Part shown: in pieces, positions 44,794-53,655 of the stretch
How positions within the stretch are numbered: position 1 is the stretch's first letter
Layout of the letters: each line of letters opens with the position of its first letter
Source of the DNA: Novosphingobium sp. G106
GTDB lineage: Bacteria; Pseudomonadota; Alphaproteobacteria; Sphingomonadales; Sphingomonadaceae
Reading direction: 5' to 3'
Assembly: GCF_019075875.1 (NCBI RefSeq)
Contig: NZ_JAHOOZ010000001.1
Location: forward strand, 5,026,001 to 5,090,000
DNA length: 64,000 nucleotides
Notes under the pieces: generated by a model
What the model was told of the DNA's origin: nothing
Seen by the model: only the letters and a program-made list of their open reading frames with translations
Database searches by the model: none
Translations under genes and position numbers: made by a program

Positions 44794-46047
44794 CTAGGCT
44801 GCTCCGCTCGGTGCCGTAGTGACTGGCACCGTTTCCTCGAACACCATCGCCACATGGCTCGGCTCTCGCCCCTTGCCTAGTATCAGCAGCAGCGAGGCGC
44901 CGACCAGCACGCCGATCCCGGCGATGATCAGGTAGAGGTCGTAGCCGCCGGTCCTTTCCATCGTGATCCCCAGCAGCAAAGCGCCCGAAGCGGTGGAGAA
45001 CGAGGTGCAGAAGGTCAGCAGGCCCATGACCGAGCTGTAGACGTCGACGCCGAAGTGCCGCGCGACGAGGAAGCCGATGATGTCACCTTCGGCACCGAAG
45101 GAAAACCCGATGCAGAACACGGCGAAGGTCAGGACCGCCGGCGCATCCCAGCTCGAAGCAATGATGAACAGCCCGACGCTCGGCAGGCCGAGCGTCACGA
45201 AGGAGACCAGATCGGCGCGGTAGCGATCGAGCGAGACACCCGCGACAAAACGCCCCGCCAGCATGCCGATCGACATCGTCGCCAGCATCACGCCGGCGCC
45301 TTCGCCGCTGACGCCGTTGGCCAGCATCAGCAGCTTCAGCTGCACGAGCATGATCGTCGCCGGCAGGTTGCACAGCAGCATCGCGCCGACCAGGCACCAG
45401 AAGGCGGTCTTGCGGAAGATCACCGGATAGTCATCGCGCGCACGGCGCTTCGGTCGGGTCGATGCCGCAGCCTCTGCCTTCGCCGCCTTGCGTTCGGGCG
45501 GGATCAGCAGGAAGACGATGACCCCCGCGATGGCTCCGAAGATCGCCAGGGCCTGGTAGCTCGCCTGCCAGCCATGGACCTCGACATAGTGATTGAGCAC
45601 GGGCCCCATGATGATGCCCGACACGGCCGGGCCGGAAGCGGCGATGGCAAGCGCAAGGCCGCGCGCCTTCTCGACATGCTGCACGACCAGTCGGGTATAG
45701 ACCGTCGACGTCGTCGTCACGCAGAGCAGGCTCTGGATGAAGAAGATGGCGACGTAGGTCGAAAGCTTCCCGTCCATCAGGCTGTAGGCGAGATAGGCGA
45801 GCGGCAGCGTCGTCATGCCGATCAGTGCGGTGAAGCGTACGCCGAGCACGTCGGCCAGGCGCCCGATGATCGGGAAGGCGAAGGACGTGAACAGCGCGAT
45901 GCTGCCGACCTTGGCAAAATCGGCCGGCGACCAGTGGTTGCCGGCAATCAGCGAGGGGGCGAGCGCGGTAGTCACCGGGCCGGCCATCGACATTCCCGTC
46001 GCCAGACCGAGCGTCGCTGCAAGCAAGGGGCGCCAGGCAGCGCGCAA
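44794..46047 (-). CDS. MFS transporter
   Basis: A 417-residue transporter with 12 predicted helices and the MFS loop motif GRLADVLGVR between helices 2 and 3. The central loop (~195-215) is rich in Lys/Arg (RKAAKAEAAASTRPKRRARDD). Substrate unknown. The first codon is TTG at 46047, with GGGAGAGAG about 25-30 bp upstream; no in-frame ATG lies near. A TetR-like operator sits ~35 bp upstream. Confidence 0.85.
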   Translation of the reverse strand: MRAAWRPLLAATLGLATGMSMAGPVTTALAPSLIAGNHWSPADFAKVGSIALFTSFAFPIIGRLADVLGVRFTALIGMTTLPLAYLAYSLMDGKLSTYVAIFFIQSLLCVTTTSTVYTRLVVQHVEKARGLALAIAASGPAVSGIIMGPVLNHYVEVHGWQASYQALAIFGAIAGVIVFLLIPPERKAAKAEAAASTRPKRRARDDYPVIFRKTAFWCLVGAMLLCNLPATIMLVQLKLLMLANGVSGEGAGVMLATMSIGMLAGRFVAGVSLDRYRADLVSFVTLGLPSVGLFIIASSWDAPAVLTFAVFCIGFSFGAEGDIIGFLVARHFGVDVYSSVMGLLTFCTSFSTASGALLLGITMERTGGYDLYLIIAGIGVLVGASLLLILGKGREPSHVAMVFEETVPVTTAPSGAA

Positions 46048-46080
46048 TTCGGCCAGATAGGTGATGTCTCTCTCCCGGAA

Positions 46081-46096
46081 CTGAACCTGTGTTCAG
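46081..46096. promoter_or_regulatory. Candidate TetR-type operator before the MFS gene
   Basis: CTGAAC-CTGT-GTTCAG is a perfect 6-bp inverted repeat with a 4-bp spacer. Such TGAACnnnnGTTCA palindromes are common TetR-family operators. It lies ~34 bp upstream of the MFS start codon. No TetR gene is visible nearby. Confidence 0.4.
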
Positions 46097-46157
46097 CGCC
46101 GTCCCTAGGCGGGCATTGCGCGCAGGGTCAAGCGAGAGTCTGTATCAGGGAAGCGGC

Positions 46158-46194
46158 GTTCCTCCCCGGCGCTGGACCCAGCGCCGGGAGGAAC
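46158..46194 (-). terminator. Terminator-like hairpin downstream of infC
   Basis: GTTCCTCCCCGGCGCT and AGCGCCGGGAGGAAC are complementary with one bulged base and a short loop. It lies 10 bp beyond the infC stop on the minus strand, between infC and the MFS gene, where it could end the infC transcript. Confidence 0.6.
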
Positions 46195-46203
46195 CGCCAA
46201 ACC

Positions 46204-46725
46204 TTACTTCGGCGCCAGCACCATCAACATCTGGCGGCCTTCCATGCGCGGATAGGCCTCGATCTTGGCGACTTCGGCGACGTCGTCCTGGACGCGCTTG
46301 AGCAGCGCCATGCCGAGGGCCTGGTGCGAGAATTCGCGGCCGCGGAAGCGCAGGGTGACCTTCACCTTGTCGCCTTCCTCGATGAAGCGGTTCACCGCCT
46401 TCATCTTGGTTTCATAATCGTGGTCGTCGATGTTCGGACGCATCTTGATCTCCTTGATCTCCTGCGTCTTCTGCGACTTGCGCGCGAGGTTGGCCTTCTT
46501 CTGCGCCTCGTAGCGGAACTTGCCGACGTCGAGGAACTTGCACACCGGCGGATCGGCGTTGGGGGAGACCTCGACCAGGTCCAGGCCGACTTCGGCCGCC
46601 TGCTCGATCGCCTCACGGGTATACATGACGCCGAGATTCTCGCCGTCACCGTCGATCACGCGGACCTTGTCGGCTTGAATCATGTTGTTGTAGCGCGGCC
46701 CGCTCTTGACGGGCGGGGTCATCAT
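46204..46725 (-). CDS. infC: Translation initiation factor IF-3
   Basis: A 173-residue IF-3 that binds the 30S subunit and checks start-codon pairing. N-terminal domain: [47 protein letters not shown]; the linker is lysine-rich ([22 protein letters not shown]); C-terminal domain ends [11 protein letters not shown]. The start has two Met codons at 46725 and 46722. Confidence 0.97.
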   Translation of the reverse strand: MMTPPVKSGPRYNNMIQADKVRVIDGDGENLGVMYTREAIEQAAEVGLDLVEVSPNADPPVCKFLDVGKFRYEAQKKANLARKSQKTQEIKEIKMRPNIDDHDYETKMKAVNRFIEEGDKVKVTLRFRGREFSHQALGMALLKRVQDDVAEVAKIEAYPRMEGRQMLMVLAPK

Positions 46726-46843
46726 GCGCCGGGGTGGGGGGTGCTATAGTCTATTCTCCATGAAAGCTTATCCGCGCGTCCTTAGTGCGATTCGTGCGGG
46801 CAAGCAAAGTGGGAATTATCGGCCGAACAACAAGATCTGCCAA

Positions 46844-47521
46844 TCAGGCGGCGGCGCGCCACAATGGGTATTGAAGCAGTTTACCGCGCGCAGGAACCAG
46901 CGCGTCGATCGAGCGCGCGGGCTGCATCGCCGAGAGGATCGCCGGATCGGCCGCGTCCATCCCGCCGGTCAGCGCACCGAAGGCGGGCAGGATCAGCCGC
47001 TGTTCGCTCATCACCGCGCAGGGCCGGGCGATTCGCCGTCCGCGTGCAGAGAGGGTGAGGCGCGGGTGGAAATGGCCCGATAGCTCGGGCCGGCTTTCAC
47101 CGCCCTGCGCCTTGTGCCGCAGGACGAGGCCGCCCGCGGAAATCTCCTCGGCCAGGGAGCCGCCGGCGATTTCGTCGTTGCCCGAATCGTGGTTGCCGGT
47201 GATCCAGACCCAGTCGAGCGCGCGGGTCAGCGCCGCGAGCATTCCCGCGGCGTGCGGGTCGAGCCGGGCCACACCCTTGGCGTCATGGAAATTGTCGCCC
47301 AGCGCATAGACGCGCCGTGCTCCCGTTTCGCGCACCGCGAGTGCGAGCCGCTCGAGCGTCTCGCGGCTGTCGTAGGGGGGCAGCATCTGGCCGTGGGTGG
47401 CGTAGAAGCTCGCCTTTTCGAGATGCAGGTCGGCGACCAGCAGCGCAGCTTCGCGCGGCCAGAACAGCGCGCGACCTTGCGCCAGCCGCATTTCCTCACC
47501 GGCGAACGAAAAGGGAACCAT
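46844..47521 (-). CDS. pdeM: Ligase-associated DNA damage response endonuclease PdeM
   Basis: A 225-residue metallophosphoesterase. Motifs are visible: VADLHLEK, GDNFHD, GNHDSG and SGHFHP, which coordinate the bimetal centre. PdeM is normally linked to an ATP-dependent ligase and an Lhr-type helicase; here neither partner is nearby. The ATG at 47521 is chosen by family start. It is divergent from hemF with a 109-bp gap. Confidence 0.88.
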   Translation of the reverse strand: MVPFSFAGEEMRLAQGRALFWPREAALLVADLHLEKASFYATHGQMLPPYDSRETLERLALAVRETGARRVYALGDNFHDAKGVARLDPHAAGMLAALTRALDWVWITGNHDSGNDEIAGGSLAEEISAGGLVLRHKAQGGESRPELSGHFHPRLTLSARGRRIARPCAVMSEQRLILPAFGALTGGMDAADPAILSAMQPARSIDALVPARGKLLQYPLWRAAA

Positions 47522-47630
47522 GCACTGCACTTGCCGCAGGCCCCGGCTTTTGGCAAGCGCAGCGCGTGTCGGTTCGTCGCCTTTGACCGGCGTCAAAGCG
47601 AACGATGCGACAGACAGCAAAGAAGGCACC

Positions 47631-48497
47631 ATGACCGACTGGACTCCCTATAACGCCCGCGCCCGCACCTGGTTCGAGACTCTCCGCGATTCGATCTGCG
47701 CCGAGTTCGAGGCGATCGAGCGCGAGGCCGGTAGCGATTCCGCTTTCGTTTATACGCCATGGCAGCGCGCCGCGGTGGAAGGCGGTGAGGCTGGCGAGAC
47801 GGGCGGCGGCGTGCGCGGCGTCATGAAGGGCCGCGTGTTCGAGAAGGTCGGGGTCAACGTTTCGACCGTCGTCGGCGATCTCGCGACGGACTTTGCCGGC
47901 ACGATCAACGGCGCCTCAGCCGATCGGCCAGCCTTTTCGGCCACGGGGATCAGCCTCGTCGCACATATGGCCAATCCGCACGTACCGGCGGTCCACATGA
48001 ACACGCGCTTCCTGACGACGACCAAGGCCTGGTTCGGCGGGGGCGCCGATCTCAATCCGCCGATCCCCTATGACGAGGATACGGCCGAGTTCCATGCGGA
48101 GTTCAAGAACGCCTGCGATGCCCACGAACCGGGAGACTACGACCGGTTCAAGAAGTGGGCCGACGACTATTTCTACATCCCGCACCGCAAGGTGCACCGC
48201 GGTGTCGGTGGCATCTTCTACGACCACCTCGAATGCGCCGGTCCCGAGGCCTGGGAAGCGAACTTTGCTTTCACCAAGGCGGTGGGCGAGGCTTTCCTCG
48301 CGGTCTTCCCCAGACTGGTGCGCCGGCGGATGGGCCTGGAATTCACGCCGGCCGAAAAGCTCCAGCAGCTCGAATGGCGGGGGCGCTATGCCGAATTCAA
48401 CCTGGTCTACGATCGCGGCACGCTGTTCGGCCTCAAGACCGGTGGCAATATCGACGCGATCCTGATGAGCCTGCCGCCTGAAGCGGTCTGGAGCTAG
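47631..48497 (+). CDS. hemF: Oxygen-dependent coproporphyrinogen III oxidase
   Basis: A 288-residue oxidase that decarboxylates coproporphyrinogen III to protoporphyrinogen IX with O2. Conserved segments: PWQRAAVEGGEAGETGGGVRGVMKGRVFEKVGVNVS, HMNTRFL, WFGGGADLNPPIPY and RGRYAEFNLVYDRGTLFGLKTGGNIDAILMSLPP. The length is normal. It is an aerobic haem enzyme and fits an obligate aerobe. The following 383 bp are non-coding. Confidence 0.97.
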   Translation: MTDWTPYNARARTWFETLRDSICAEFEAIEREAGSDSAFVYTPWQRAAVEGGEAGETGGGVRGVMKGRVFEKVGVNVSTVVGDLATDFAGTINGASADRPAFSATGISLVAHMANPHVPAVHMNTRFLTTTKAWFGGGADLNPPIPYDEDTAEFHAEFKNACDAHEPGDYDRFKKWADDYFYIPHRKVHRGVGGIFYDHLECAGPEAWEANFAFTKAVGEAFLAVFPRLVRRRMGLEFTPAEKLQQLEWRGRYAEFNLVYDRGTLFGLKTGGNIDAILMSLPPEAVWS

Positions 48498-48880
48498 ATT
48501 TCGTCGCCGGAAAAAGGCGGTCTGTCCCGATACGGAACCGTTTTGGCTGAATATGACGGTGTATATCGACCGATATGACGGATTTCGCCAATCGTACATT
48601 GGGGCGATTTCATATAGATGACACGAAGCTGAGATAGTCAGTCATTCAACGAAGAAAAAATTCGTACCTTCCGGGAACCATCGCCGAACTGCGGTGTTAT
48701 CGCGAAAGGGCCGAGTGCGGGGCTCGGATGCGGCAGGCGTTTTCAAGCGCTGAAGTTGCGTGCGATTTCCGCTAATGATCCTTAGTTGCAAAAAAATAAA
48801 CGTTTCTCGTCAGGCGTTTGCATAGGCGCGGGTGGAAGAAATGGGTCGCTCCAAGTTGGTATTTGACAAGGGAGCAGTAC
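48498..48880 (+). other. 383-bp non-coding leader before the LuxR-type gene
   Basis: This stretch is AT-richer than the flanks and has no plausible gene. It contains a 9-bp direct repeat, ATATGACGG, at 48551-48559 and 48573-48581, 22 bp start to start (two helical turns). A GGAAC box at ~48673 is followed 16 bases later by TGTT, close to the EcfG consensus GGAAC-N16/17-CGTT; this is one base from consensus. It probably holds the promoter and operator of the regulator downstream. Confidence 0.5.
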
Positions 48881-49159
48881 GTGAACTTCATCCAGCGCAT
48901 TCCGGCATTGACCAACCGTGAATTGCAAATTCTCGAGCTCGTCGCCGTAGGCAAGTCCGCCAAGGAAGTCGCTCAAGAGTGCGACATCGCCCCCCGCACC
49001 GTCGAATGCCACCTCGACACGATGCGTCTCAAGCTGCAGGCCCGTAACCGCACCCACATGGTTGCCATCGCGATCGCCTCGAACCTGCTGTCGCGCTGCA
49101 AGATCGTGTTCGAGCCGCGCCCCTTCAGCGTCGTTCCGGCCTCGGCCAGTGCAGCCTAG
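48881..49159 (+). CDS. Small LuxR-type helix-turn-helix regulator
   Basis: A 92-residue protein that is nearly only a GerE/LuxR HTH: LTNRELQILELVAVGKSAKEVAQECDIAPRTVECHLDTMRLKLQARNRT. GTG 48881 is preferred: AGGGAG lies upstream at normal spacing and the 21 residues before it are weak. There is no receiver or autoinducer domain, so it may act with a partner. It lies 9 bp from the convergent histidine kinase stop. Confidence 0.85.
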   Translation: MNFIQRIPALTNRELQILELVAVGKSAKEVAQECDIAPRTVECHLDTMRLKLQARNRTHMVAIAIASNLLSRCKIVFEPRPFSVVPASASAA

Positions 49160-49168
49160 GTGGGGTGC

Positions 49169-50785
49169 CTAGTCCCCGGGCTGCTGCATCAGTGCGGTCA
49201 CGCGCCGGCCGAGCTCTTCCACGGCGAAGGGCTTGGTCAGGACTTCCATGCCGCGCTCGATGTGGCCGTGGTTGAGCACGGCGTTTTCGGCATAGCCCGT
49301 GACGAAGAGTATCCGCAGGCCTGGGCGTAGCATCCGCGCCGCTTCGGCCACCTGGCGGCCATTGAGCCCGCCCGGCAGGCCGACATCGGTGACCAGAAGG
49401 TCTATCTCGGGCGTAATCTCGAGCAGCTTCAGCCCCGACGGCCCATCGCTTGCTTCGAGGCAGGCGTAGCCCAGATCTTCCAGCGCATCGACCATCAGCA
49501 TCCGTACCATCGGCTCGTCGTCGATCACAATCACGGTCTCGCCGGTGCGCGGCGCGGACGCTGTCCCCTTGTCCGCCGGCTGCACTTCGTCGGCCGGACC
49601 ATCGTGGCGCGGCAGGTAGATGCAGACCATCGTGCCCTGGCCGATCTCCGAATAGATACGGACATGGCCGTGGCTCTGGCGGGCGAAACCATAGACCATT
49701 GACAGGCCGAGGCCGGTTCCCTGACCGATCGGCTTGGTCGTGAAGAAGGGATCGAATACGCGTTCGATGTTCTCCTTCTCGATGCCCGTGCCGGTGTCGC
49801 TGGTGCAGATCGTCACGTACTGGCCGGGTTCGAGCCGGTGCTCGGCCGCGGTGCGCGCGTCGATCCAGCGGTTGGCGGTCTCGATCGTAATCGTGCCGCC
49901 GTCGGGCATCGCATCGCGCGCGTTGATGCACAGGTTGAGCAACGCATTCTCGAGCTGGTTGTCGTCGACCAGCGTGGCCCAGAGGCCGCTCGCGGCAATT
50001 GTCTCGACGTGGATGGCCGGGCCCACGGTGCGCCGCACGAGCTCGGCCAGGTCCTGGAGCAGCGCGTTGACCACCAGCGGCTTGGGCGACAGGTTCTGCC
50101 GGCGCGAGAAAGCGAGCAGCCGGTGGGTCAGCGCGGTGGCGCGGCGCGCGGCGCCCTGGCCGGCGGAAAGGTAGCGCTCGACATCCGACGTTCGGCCCTG
50201 CGCCAGCCGCGTGCCGATCATTTCAAAAGCGCCCGAGATCCCTGCGAGCAGGTTGTTGAAGTCATGCGCCAGGCCACCGGTTAGCTGGCCGACGGCTTCC
50301 ATCTTCTGCGCCTGGCGCAGCGCTGCCTCGGCCTCCTCGCGCTCGGCGAGCGCCTGGGCGATGCGGGCCTCCAGCGTCTCGTTGAGTTCACGCGCGACCC
50401 GCTCCGCCTCGACGCGGGCGCTGACGTCCTTGAACAGCACCGCGACCTGGTTTTCCGCGCCAGTGCCGACGCGATAGGCGGAGACCTCGATGTGGTGGCC
50501 GGTCTCCATGATCTCACGTTGGAAGCGGATCGGCTGGCCGGTCTTCAGGACCGTGCCGTAAGTATCGACCCAACCATCCGCCTCGTCGCCGACGAGGTCC
50601 CGGACGCGCATGCCGATGACGTTCATCAAGCCGGCGTTACGCTCGTAGGCGGCGTTCGCTTCGACATGGACATAGTCGCTCAGCGGGCCGTGCGGACCGT
50701 CGACGAACTCGATGATGCAGAAGCCCTCGTCCATCGATTCGAACAGCGTGCGATAGTGCTCCGCACTGCCCGACAGACTTGGCAT
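49169..50785 (-). CDS. Hybrid sensor histidine kinase with PAS, HisKA, HATPase and receiver domains
   Basis: A 538-residue protein. PAS-like N terminus (~10-125), a coiled coil (~128-160, [23 protein letters not shown]), HisKA with phospho-acceptor His in [13 protein letters not shown] (~H174), HATPase (N, G1 SDTGTGI, G2 [11 protein letters not shown]) and a C-terminal receiver with phospho-Asp in VTDVGLPGG (~D467). No transmembrane helix is seen, so it is cytosolic. No HPt or output response regulator is adjacent; the small HTH protein at 48881 lies next to it. Confidence 0.9.
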   Translation of the reverse strand: MPSLSGSAEHYRTLFESMDEGFCIIEFVDGPHGPLSDYVHVEANAAYERNAGLMNVIGMRVRDLVGDEADGWVDTYGTVLKTGQPIRFQREIMETGHHIEVSAYRVGTGAENQVAVLFKDVSARVEAERVARELNETLEARIAQALAEREEAEAALRQAQKMEAVGQLTGGLAHDFNNLLAGISGAFEMIGTRLAQGRTSDVERYLSAGQGAARRATALTHRLLAFSRRQNLSPKPLVVNALLQDLAELVRRTVGPAIHVETIAASGLWATLVDDNQLENALLNLCINARDAMPDGGTITIETANRWIDARTAAEHRLEPGQYVTICTSDTGTGIEKENIERVFDPFFTTKPIGQGTGLGLSMVYGFARQSHGHVRIYSEIGQGTMVCIYLPRHDGPADEVQPADKGTASAPRTGETVIVIDDEPMVRMLMVDALEDLGYACLEASDGPSGLKLLEITPEIDLLVTDVGLPGGLNGRQVAEAARMLRPGLRILFVTGYAENAVLNHGHIERGMEVLTKPFAVEELGRRVTALMQQPGD

Positions 50786-50892
50786 CCCTTGACCCTTCGT
50801 GTCCTAACGCGCGCTTCGCACACAATCCGTGGCAAAACGACCGGAGCGGCGATTTGTGCCACTCCGGTGCCTGCAGAACAACGAAATAGGCT

Positions 50893-52197
50893 TTACTTTA
50901 CGTCCCAGACCAGCGGCAGGTTGCGGATCGACATCAGGCCCGGGAACACCGCGGTATCGGCGCCCGGTTTCGGCCGGAACTCGGGGATGCGCTTGAACCA
51001 CTCGTCGAGCAGCAGGCGCAGCTCGCGCCGGGCCAGGTGTCCGCCGAGGCACGAGTGGACGCCGGCGACCAGCGTGAAGTGGCGGTTGCCCTTGCGGGTG
51101 GGATCGAACTCGCGCGGATTTTCGAAACGGGTGGGGTCGAAATTACCCGCGGGGTTGAGGCACGAGAAGCTGTCGCCGGCCTTGATCTGCACGCCGTGCC
51201 ATTCGAAGTCCTTGGTCGCGCGCCGGGCCGAGGACAGGATCGGCTGGGTCCGCAGGAATTCCTCGACCGCGCCGTTGATCAGTTCGGGGTTGTTGCGCAG
51301 CATCGTCTGGATTTCGGGCTGCAATGCCATGCGGCGGAACATCTGCGCGATCGTCGCGGCGACGGTGTCGAGCCCGCCGAGCCAGAGGAACCAGACCATG
51401 CCGATCTTCTCGTCGTCGGTGAAGGTACGGCCCTTGATGTTGCCGTTGACGATCAGCGAGGTGAGGAACTGGTCCGGGTTCTTCTCCTTTTCGGCGATGA
51501 ACCCGCGCAGGAAATCGAGCACGCTTTTCAGCGCCCACTGCATCTTCTCGAGGCTGCCCGAATGGAGGATGTTCCATTCCCATTCGAGGAAGTCGTCGAA
51601 CATGTCCTTGGGAAAGCCCATCATCCCCATGAAGATGCGCACCGGGAACACGCGGGCGAAATCCCACGCCATGTCGACCTCGCCCTTGTCGGCGATCTCG
51701 CCGATCATCTCGTCGAGGACCTCGCGGATCATCGGCTCCATCACGCGGGTGATCGTCGCCGGGCCGAGGAACTGGGTGAGGAACATGCGGTAGGGCGTGT
51801 GCTCGGGCGGATCGAGGCCCAGCGGGATCGAGGGGAAGGTTTCGCCGATCAGCCGCTGGAACTCGGCCGTGCCCTTGTTGGAGAAATGGTCGTTATCGCA
51901 ATAGACGCGGTCGATGTCCTCGTAGTGGCTCACCACCCAGTTGCCGGTGGCCGAGCCGCCGGCGATCGCGCCGAGGCCGCCGCCGGCGGGCTTGTTATAG
52001 AGCAGCCGCGGCACGTCCTGGCCGTTCAGCCACTGGAACGGCTCGTAGGGATCGACCAGGTCGTTGGGCACGTTGCCCATGGCGAAGGAGATGTCGACGA
52101 TCCGGTCCTTGGGCACGTGCGGTGGCGCCTCGGGATAGTCGACGCGGATCTCGTCCAGCTTGGTGGGCCAGGCGGTGGCGACGTTGCTCTCAGACAT
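50893..52197 (-). CDS. Cytochrome P450
   Basis: A 434-residue soluble bacterial P450. The haem-binding segment is LVAGVHSCLGGH with ligand C383; ExxR lies in EEFLR; the oxygen-activation helix reads WLGGLDTVAATIA. The usual ANRDP is replaced by AGNFDP. No ferredoxin or reductase gene is adjacent. It probably hydroxylates a terpenoid or steroid-like substrate, fitting the other oxygenases in the window. AGGGAGATG precedes the ATG. It follows the MFS gene by 100 bp on the same strand. Confidence 0.9.
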   Translation of the reverse strand: MSESNVATAWPTKLDEIRVDYPEAPPHVPKDRIVDISFAMGNVPNDLVDPYEPFQWLNGQDVPRLLYNKPAGGGLGAIAGGSATGNWVVSHYEDIDRVYCDNDHFSNKGTAEFQRLIGETFPSIPLGLDPPEHTPYRMFLTQFLGPATITRVMEPMIREVLDEMIGEIADKGEVDMAWDFARVFPVRIFMGMMGFPKDMFDDFLEWEWNILHSGSLEKMQWALKSVLDFLRGFIAEKEKNPDQFLTSLIVNGNIKGRTFTDDEKIGMVWFLWLGGLDTVAATIAQMFRRMALQPEIQTMLRNNPELINGAVEEFLRTQPILSSARRATKDFEWHGVQIKAGDSFSCLNPAGNFDPTRFENPREFDPTRKGNRHFTLVAGVHSCLGGHLARRELRLLLDEWFKRIPEFRPKPGADTAVFPGLMSIRNLPLVWDVK

Positions 52198-52297
52198 GCT
52201 CATCTCCCTAATCGCTCGTCCATGCCACCAAGCCGCAGGATCGGCAATCGGATGAAGGCTTGCAGCGCTTTCCTTCGCCGGAGCGATGGAAGCGGTT

Positions 52298-53553
52298 TTA
52301 TTGAAAGGCGGCGGCTGGCGGTGCGGCCTCGTCGCGCGGGTGCAGGCGGATGAACGGCAACCCGAGCAGGCCGGCCACCGCAAGGCCACTGAAGGTCCAG
52401 AAGATCCCGGTATAGCTGCCGGTAAGGTCGAAGATCAGGCCGAACAGCGGCGGCGTCGCCAGCAGGGCGATGAGGATCGTCCCCGACAGCAGTCCCATGG
52501 CGCGGCCGACGGCACGCTGGCCGAAGACGCGCGGCGCGAGGAAGCTCTCGGCCGGCACCATCATGCCGCCGAACAGGCCGATGCAGGCCACGCCCGCCGC
52601 GATCGCGCCGTAGCCAAGGCTCGCCTGCGTCAGCACGGCAATGCCGACGCCGAAGCCGCCGAGCGCGACCGACATCAATGCGCGCGGCCCGACGCGGTCG
52701 GCGAGCGCGGCGAAGCCGAGCTTGGCGATGAAGCCGCAGCCGGCATAGACCGAGATCAGCGTCGCCGCGGTCGTAGGCGCGATCCCGGCGTCGATCGCCA
52801 GCGGGGCGAGGTTGGTGACCATGCCCTTCATGCCCGCGGTGACGATGGCGACCGTTGCGGCGATCATCCAGAAGGCCGGATCGGTCAGGATCTCGCGCGC
52901 CGAGATCGGCGCCTTGGCAAGCTCGGCCCGGGCAAGATCGGACGGCACTGCCGCGCCATCGGGATTGAGCCCCCGGAGCGAGGGATGGTCGACCACCAGC
53001 AGCGTCGCCGGCACGGTCCATACCACCAGGACAACCGCCAGCAGCTGCAATGCCTGGCGCCAGGCATAGGCGTCGAGCAGGCCCTGGATGATCATGGGGA
53101 ATACAGAATCCGCCTGCGGCGATGCCGGCAATGGCGATGCCGATCGCACGCCCGCGCAAGTCGGCGAACCAGCGCGAAAGCAGCACGGTGATCGCCAGGG
53201 GCCCGATCAGGACGTTGGCCGGCGCGATCAGCAGGCCGAAGATCACCAGGACCTGGGTGAAAGTGGCGGCGAAGGAGATGGCCGCATAACCGGCGGCGAG
53301 CAGGAGCCCCCCCGGCAATCATCAGCCTGCGCACCGAGACGCGGTCCATCAGGTTGCCTAGCAGCGGCATCAGCACGGCACTCGCCCCCGAATAGACCGT
53401 CATCGCCAGCATCAGCACCATGCGGCTCGGCTGGAATTCCTTGGCCAGCGGCACCGCGACGATCGAATAGGTCGAGGCGATCATGCCCGTGGCGGAGAGC
53501 AGCAGGAAGCAGATGCCAACCTGGCGCCATCCGACGGCGAAGGATGCGGGCAT
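52298..53553 (-). pseudogene. MFS transporter with two apparent frameshifts
   Basis: From MPASFAVGWRQVGICFL (ATG 53553, GGAGAG upstream) the MFS frame runs to LMIAGG, where a C7 run at 53307-53313 shifts it. The next frame carries LLLAAGYAAISFA to GIAAGGF, where a GGGG run at 53096-53099 shifts it again. The third frame continues GLLDAYAWRQ to the stop. Removing one base at each site gives a 417-residue, 12-helix MFS protein. It is likely cotranscribed with the P450 and may import its substrate. Confidence 0.78.
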
Positions 53554-53655
53554 GGGTGTTCTCTCCGGGCGATTGCTTGTTGTCGCCATCGCTGTGCCAG
53601 AGTCAGCCGTGCGCGCAAACGGTTTCCTGCGTCCGCCCGGCTGGTATCGAGATGC

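Noticed and set aside
46745..46867. Plus-strand frame starting MKAYPRVLSAIRAGKQSG between infC and pdeM
   Set aside because: It runs into the antisense of pdeM and lacks an independent end or conserved features.
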